DNA of 7,728 nucleotides from Flavobacteriaceae bacterium (lineage in GTDB: Bacteria > Bacteroidota > Bacteroidia > Flavobacteriales > Weeksellaceae), in the NCBI GenBank assembly GCA_031289875.1, contig JAITOO010000114.1:1-7728 (forward strand), written 5' to 3'. The notes under the pieces were generated by a model, which worked only from the letters and a program-made list of their open reading frames with translations, was not told where the DNA came from and searched no databases. Of the stretch, positions 5,065 to 7,728 are shown one piece after another. Numbering within the stretch: the stretch's first letter is position 1; each line of letters begins with the position of its first letter. The translations under genes and the position numbers were made by a program.

Positions 5065-7477
5065 ATTTTTTACCATTGGAATTTTATGCCTTGCGGCAGT
5101 TTCTGCTTTCGGGCAGAGTATAACCATTTCAGGGACAGTTCAAAACGAAGAAAATCAACCTGTAAAAAAAGCCGTCGTTTTCGGCGGTTCGCATTCTGTG
5201 GAGACGGACAGTCAGGGAAAATATGAACTTTCCGTTCCCGCAAATCAAGCAGTTGAAATTGAAGTAACTGCCTCCAATTACGAAGATTATAAAATCACCC
5301 TTTCCGCTTCCGATACCAATGAAGTGCAAAATTTCACTTTGAAAAAAATCAAAGAAAAGCAAATCAAAGAAGTTGTTTTTCAGGGGAATAGACGAACTCC
5401 GTCTGATTTGACTTCCGTGCAGATTTCGGCAGACAAACTCAACATAACGCCGACCGTGAGCGGAGGAATTGAGGATATTCTGAAAACCCTGCCGTTCGTC
5501 AATACCAACAGCGAGTTGTCCTCACAATATATGGTGCGCGGCGGAAATTATGACGAAAACTTGGTGTATATCAACGGAATGGAAATTTACCGTCCGATGC
5601 TTATCCGCAGCGGGCAGCAGGAAGGCATGAGCATTATCAATCCCGATATGGTTTCGATGATAAATTTTTCTGCAGGCGGGTTTGAAACGCGCTACGGAGA
5701 TAAAATGTCCAGCGTGCTGGACATAACCTACCGCCGTCCGAAAAGTTTTGACGCTTCGCTGGAAGCAAGTTTGCTCGGCGGAAGCGCAACCGTCGGAATT
5801 TCAGACAAAAAACAAAAATTTACCGCTTTGATAGGTACGCGATACCGAAATACCAACTTGATTTTGAACACATTAGATGGAGACGCCAATTACAAGCCGG
5901 TATATTTCGACACGCAGGCTTATCTGCAATACGATTTCAACTCGAAGTGGAATTTGTCCTTTTTGGGAAATTATTCTTCCAACGATTACGAGATGATTCC
6001 GAAGACCAAAGAAGTAACGTTCGGCAGTTATTTACGTCCTGTGAAACTGACCGTCGCCTACAACGGCAGGGAAAAAGACCGATACCAAACGCTGAACGGA
6101 GCTTTATCGCTAAAATTCAAACCGTCGGCGCAATGGGTTTTCAGCGTGGACGGCTACGGTTTCCACACCCAAGAGCAGGCGTATTCCGACATTGCGGCGG
6201 GTTATCTTTTGCAGGATGTGAATCCTGATACGGGCGAAACGACAACATCTTTCGGCTCAGGCGGAGAAATTGACCATGTGCGCAACAATCTCGATATGCT
6301 CGTAACAGGCGGTCAATTCAAAGGAAAATATAATTTCAACGTCAATACAAGTCTGGAAGCGGGTTTTCAGTATCAAACCGAAGATATTCGAGACCTTCGC
6401 AATGAATGGCAATTGGTTGATTCCATCGGTTATTCTCTGCCTCATCTGCTGCTTCCGCCGACGGATTTGGATAATTCCGATTTGGTGCTGAATTATCATA
6501 TCTCAGCCAAAAACAATTTGAAATCCAACAGAATGAATGGTTATGTTCAATTTTTGACCAAATTCATGTGGGACGAAACCAAAGTGTTGATTAATGCAGG
6601 CGTACGAGCTACGCACTGGGATTTCAACAACGAGACCAATGTCAGTCCGAGATTTCAAATTGCCTTGAAACCCGATTGGGAAATGGACATGCTGTTCCGC
6701 TTTGCAACGGGATTGTATTACCAGCCGCCTTTTTACAAAGAAGCGTTGCGTTTGGACGGTTCGCCGAACGAAAACATCAAGTCACAGCGTTCCATTCATT
6801 TCATTTTGGGAAATGATTACGAATTTAAGCTATTCGATGACCGTCTGTTCAAGCTCACAACCGAAATTTATTACAAAAAATTAGACGATTTAATTCCGTA
6901 TTATGTAGATAATGTGAGAGTTATTTACACAGGAGAAAACAATGCCGACGGATATGCCTATGGAATTGATGCCCGCCTGAACGGCGAATTTGTTTCGGGA
7001 GCAGAGTCTTGGGTTTCAATTTCTTACGGAAGAACCAAAGAAAGCATTGACGGTCAAGGCTACATTCCGCGCCCAACCGACCAGCGGTTTAAAATCGGGG
7101 TGTATTTTCAAGATTACATGAAAGCCTTTCCGAGATTTAGAGCAAGCGTGAATATGCTTTATTCATCGGGTTTGCCGAACGGCGCACCCTTGTTTTCAAA
7201 CCCTTACAAATACCAATCTACGCTTCCTGATTATATGCGGGCAGATGTGGGACTGGCTTACATCATTGCAGATTTGGGAGAAAATAAACCATCGAGAGGT
7301 TCGCTGTGGGCAAAATTTAAGGAATTGACTTTGGGCGTGGATATTTTTAACGTTTTTGACAATCGCAACACCGTGAACAATCAATGGATACGCGATGTGA
7401 ACAGTTTTACGTCTTACGCCGTTCCCAACTATTTGACAGGGAGATTTTTCAATGTGAAATTGAATGCCAAATTTTAA
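5039..7477 (+). CDS. TonB-dependent outer-membrane receptor
   Basis: This 812-residue receptor imports a ligand across the outer membrane using energy from TonB-ExbBD. I chose ATG 5039 because it gives a proper signal peptide (residues 1-26, ending AAVSAFGQ); an upstream ATG at 5015 adds eight residues in front. Next comes a carboxypeptidase-regulatory-like beta domain (about 28-104: ISGTVQNEENQPVKKAVV, DSQGKYEL). A likely TonB box follows (IKEVVF, about 109-114), then the plug (about 125-235, with YMVRGGNYDENLVYINGMEI and FSAGGFETRYGDKMSSVLD). A 22-strand type barrel continues to the terminal aromatic residue in NVKLNAKF, as expected for BamA-dependent insertion. Length is normal and no break is seen. 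The start overlaps the peptidase gene by 26 bp in another frame, pointing to one operon. No SusD-like partner follows, so a SusCD glycan system is unlikely. The ligand cannot be read from the sequence. Confidence 0.93.
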   Translation: MPTILKNYKFFTIGILCLAAVSAFGQSITISGTVQNEENQPVKKAVVFGGSHSVETDSQGKYELSVPANQAVEIEVTASNYEDYKITLSASDTNEVQNFTLKKIKEKQIKEVVFQGNRRTPSDLTSVQISADKLNITPTVSGGIEDILKTLPFVNTNSELSSQYMVRGGNYDENLVYINGMEIYRPMLIRSGQQEGMSIINPDMVSMINFSAGGFETRYGDKMSSVLDITYRRPKSFDASLEASLLGGSATVGISDKKQKFTALIGTRYRNTNLILNTLDGDANYKPVYFDTQAYLQYDFNSKWNLSFLGNYSSNDYEMIPKTKEVTFGSYLRPVKLTVAYNGREKDRYQTLNGALSLKFKPSAQWVFSVDGYGFHTQEQAYSDIAAGYLLQDVNPDTGETTTSFGSGGEIDHVRNNLDMLVTGGQFKGKYNFNVNTSLEAGFQYQTEDIRDLRNEWQLVDSIGYSLPHLLLPPTDLDNSDLVLNYHISAKNNLKSNRMNGYVQFLTKFMWDETKVLINAGVRATHWDFNNETNVSPRFQIALKPDWEMDMLFRFATGLYYQPPFYKEALRLDGSPNENIKSQRSIHFILGNDYEFKLFDDRLFKLTTEIYYKKLDDLIPYYVDNVRVIYTGENNADGYAYGIDARLNGEFVSGAESWVSISYGRTKESIDGQGYIPRPTDQRFKIGVYFQDYMKAFPRFRASVNMLYSSGLPNGAPLFSNPYKYQSTLPDYMRADVGLAYIIADLGENKPSRGSLWAKFKELTLGVDIFNVFDNRNTVNNQWIRDVNSFTSYAVPNYLTGRFFNVKLNAKF

Positions 7478-7495
7478 AACCAAAAAAACAAAATT

Positions 7496-7728
7496 TCACT
7501 TTCCGCTCAAAGGCAGTCCCTGATAGAAGTTCATGATTTTGAGTTTGAACAGGAAAGAATATTTAGCCTGCACCATTTGCGCTTGTGCCGTGAAATAATG
7601 ATTGCGGGAAGAGTTGAGGTCGTAAACTGTAACCTTGCCTGCGTCAAAGCCTTTCTGAGCAAAATCGAAAGAAAGTTTGGCTGATTCTGCCGCTTCCCTC
7701 GCCGCCAAAAACGACTGATACGATGACC
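7496..7728 (-). CDS. TolC-type outer-membrane efflux protein, C-terminal part
   Basis: The open frame enters from the right edge and ends at TGA 7498-7496; 77 codons are visible. The residues fit the last helical repeat of an outer-membrane efflux protein: AAREAAESAKLSFDFAQKGF, then DAGKVTVYDLNSSRN, then AQAQMVQAKYSFLFKLKI and the ending NFYQGLPLSG. Such proteins form the trimeric tunnel of tripartite efflux or type I secretion systems, usually beside an RND or ABC pump and a membrane-fusion protein, which would lie beyond the window. A leucine TTG at 7708 is not a real start, since the coding sequence continues to the edge. The gene converges on the receptor gene with only 18 bp between stops. 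The substrate cannot be inferred. Confidence 0.9.
   Translation of the reverse strand, partial: SSYQSFLAAREAAESAKLSFDFAQKGFDAGKVTVYDLNSSRNHYFTAQAQMVQAKYSFLFKLKIMNFYQGLPLSGK

Noticed and set aside
7469..7496. AAATTTT/AAAATTT inverted repeat between the convergent stops
   Set aside because: The stem is only seven A-T pairs with a 14-base loop and no GC core, too weak to call as a two-way terminator.

Overview
The window looks like accessory DNA next to ordinary envelope genes from a member of the Bacteroidota, most likely a flavobacterium-like organism. The evidence is a SusC/RagA-style TonB-dependent receptor with an N-terminal carboxypeptidase-regulatory-like domain, a TonB C-terminal-domain protein of the Bacteroidota type, TAnnTTTG -7 promoter boxes at the expected places, and few Shine-Dalgarno sequences. 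I cannot name genus or species.

Left part (1-2650), the disturbed part. Positions 1-211 are GC-rich (about 55% by hand count). They hold three tandem 14-bp repeats that can fold into a hairpin, and no gene I can name. An ISAzo13-family insertion sequence follows (about 212-1490), with an apparently intact transposase on the minus strand and imperfect terminal inverted repeats. Directly against its right end lies the 3' two-thirds of a type I restriction specificity gene (hsdS). Its reading frame continues upstream of the first ATG right up to the element, so the gene is 5'-truncated. The two flanks of the IS do not join into one gene and differ strongly in base composition (about 55% versus 33% GC), so the element marks a rearrangement or deletion and not a simple insertion. 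No hsdM or hsdR is present. Positions 2460-2649 are AT-rich and hold nothing secure.

Middle (2650-3400). A minus-strand pair: a small exported TonB C-terminal-domain protein, and after it a 76-codon frame that looks like the 3' remnant of a larger gene. A short intergenic region upstream holds two divergent TAnnTTTG promoter boxes, one for the TonB-like gene and one for the rightward genes.

Right part (3409-7728). A secreted M23 (LytM-type) peptidase with complete metal and catalytic residues overlaps by 26 bp the start of a full-length TonB-dependent outer-membrane receptor, so the two are probably co-transcribed and translationally linked. Converging on them from the right edge is the C-terminal end of a TolC-type outer-membrane efflux protein. 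The right part is an envelope cluster: peptidoglycan cleavage, nutrient uptake and export.

I did not find a convincing new multi-gene system. The most interesting material is the IS/hsdS junction, the internal hsdS repeat, and the 14-bp tandem repeats at the left edge.
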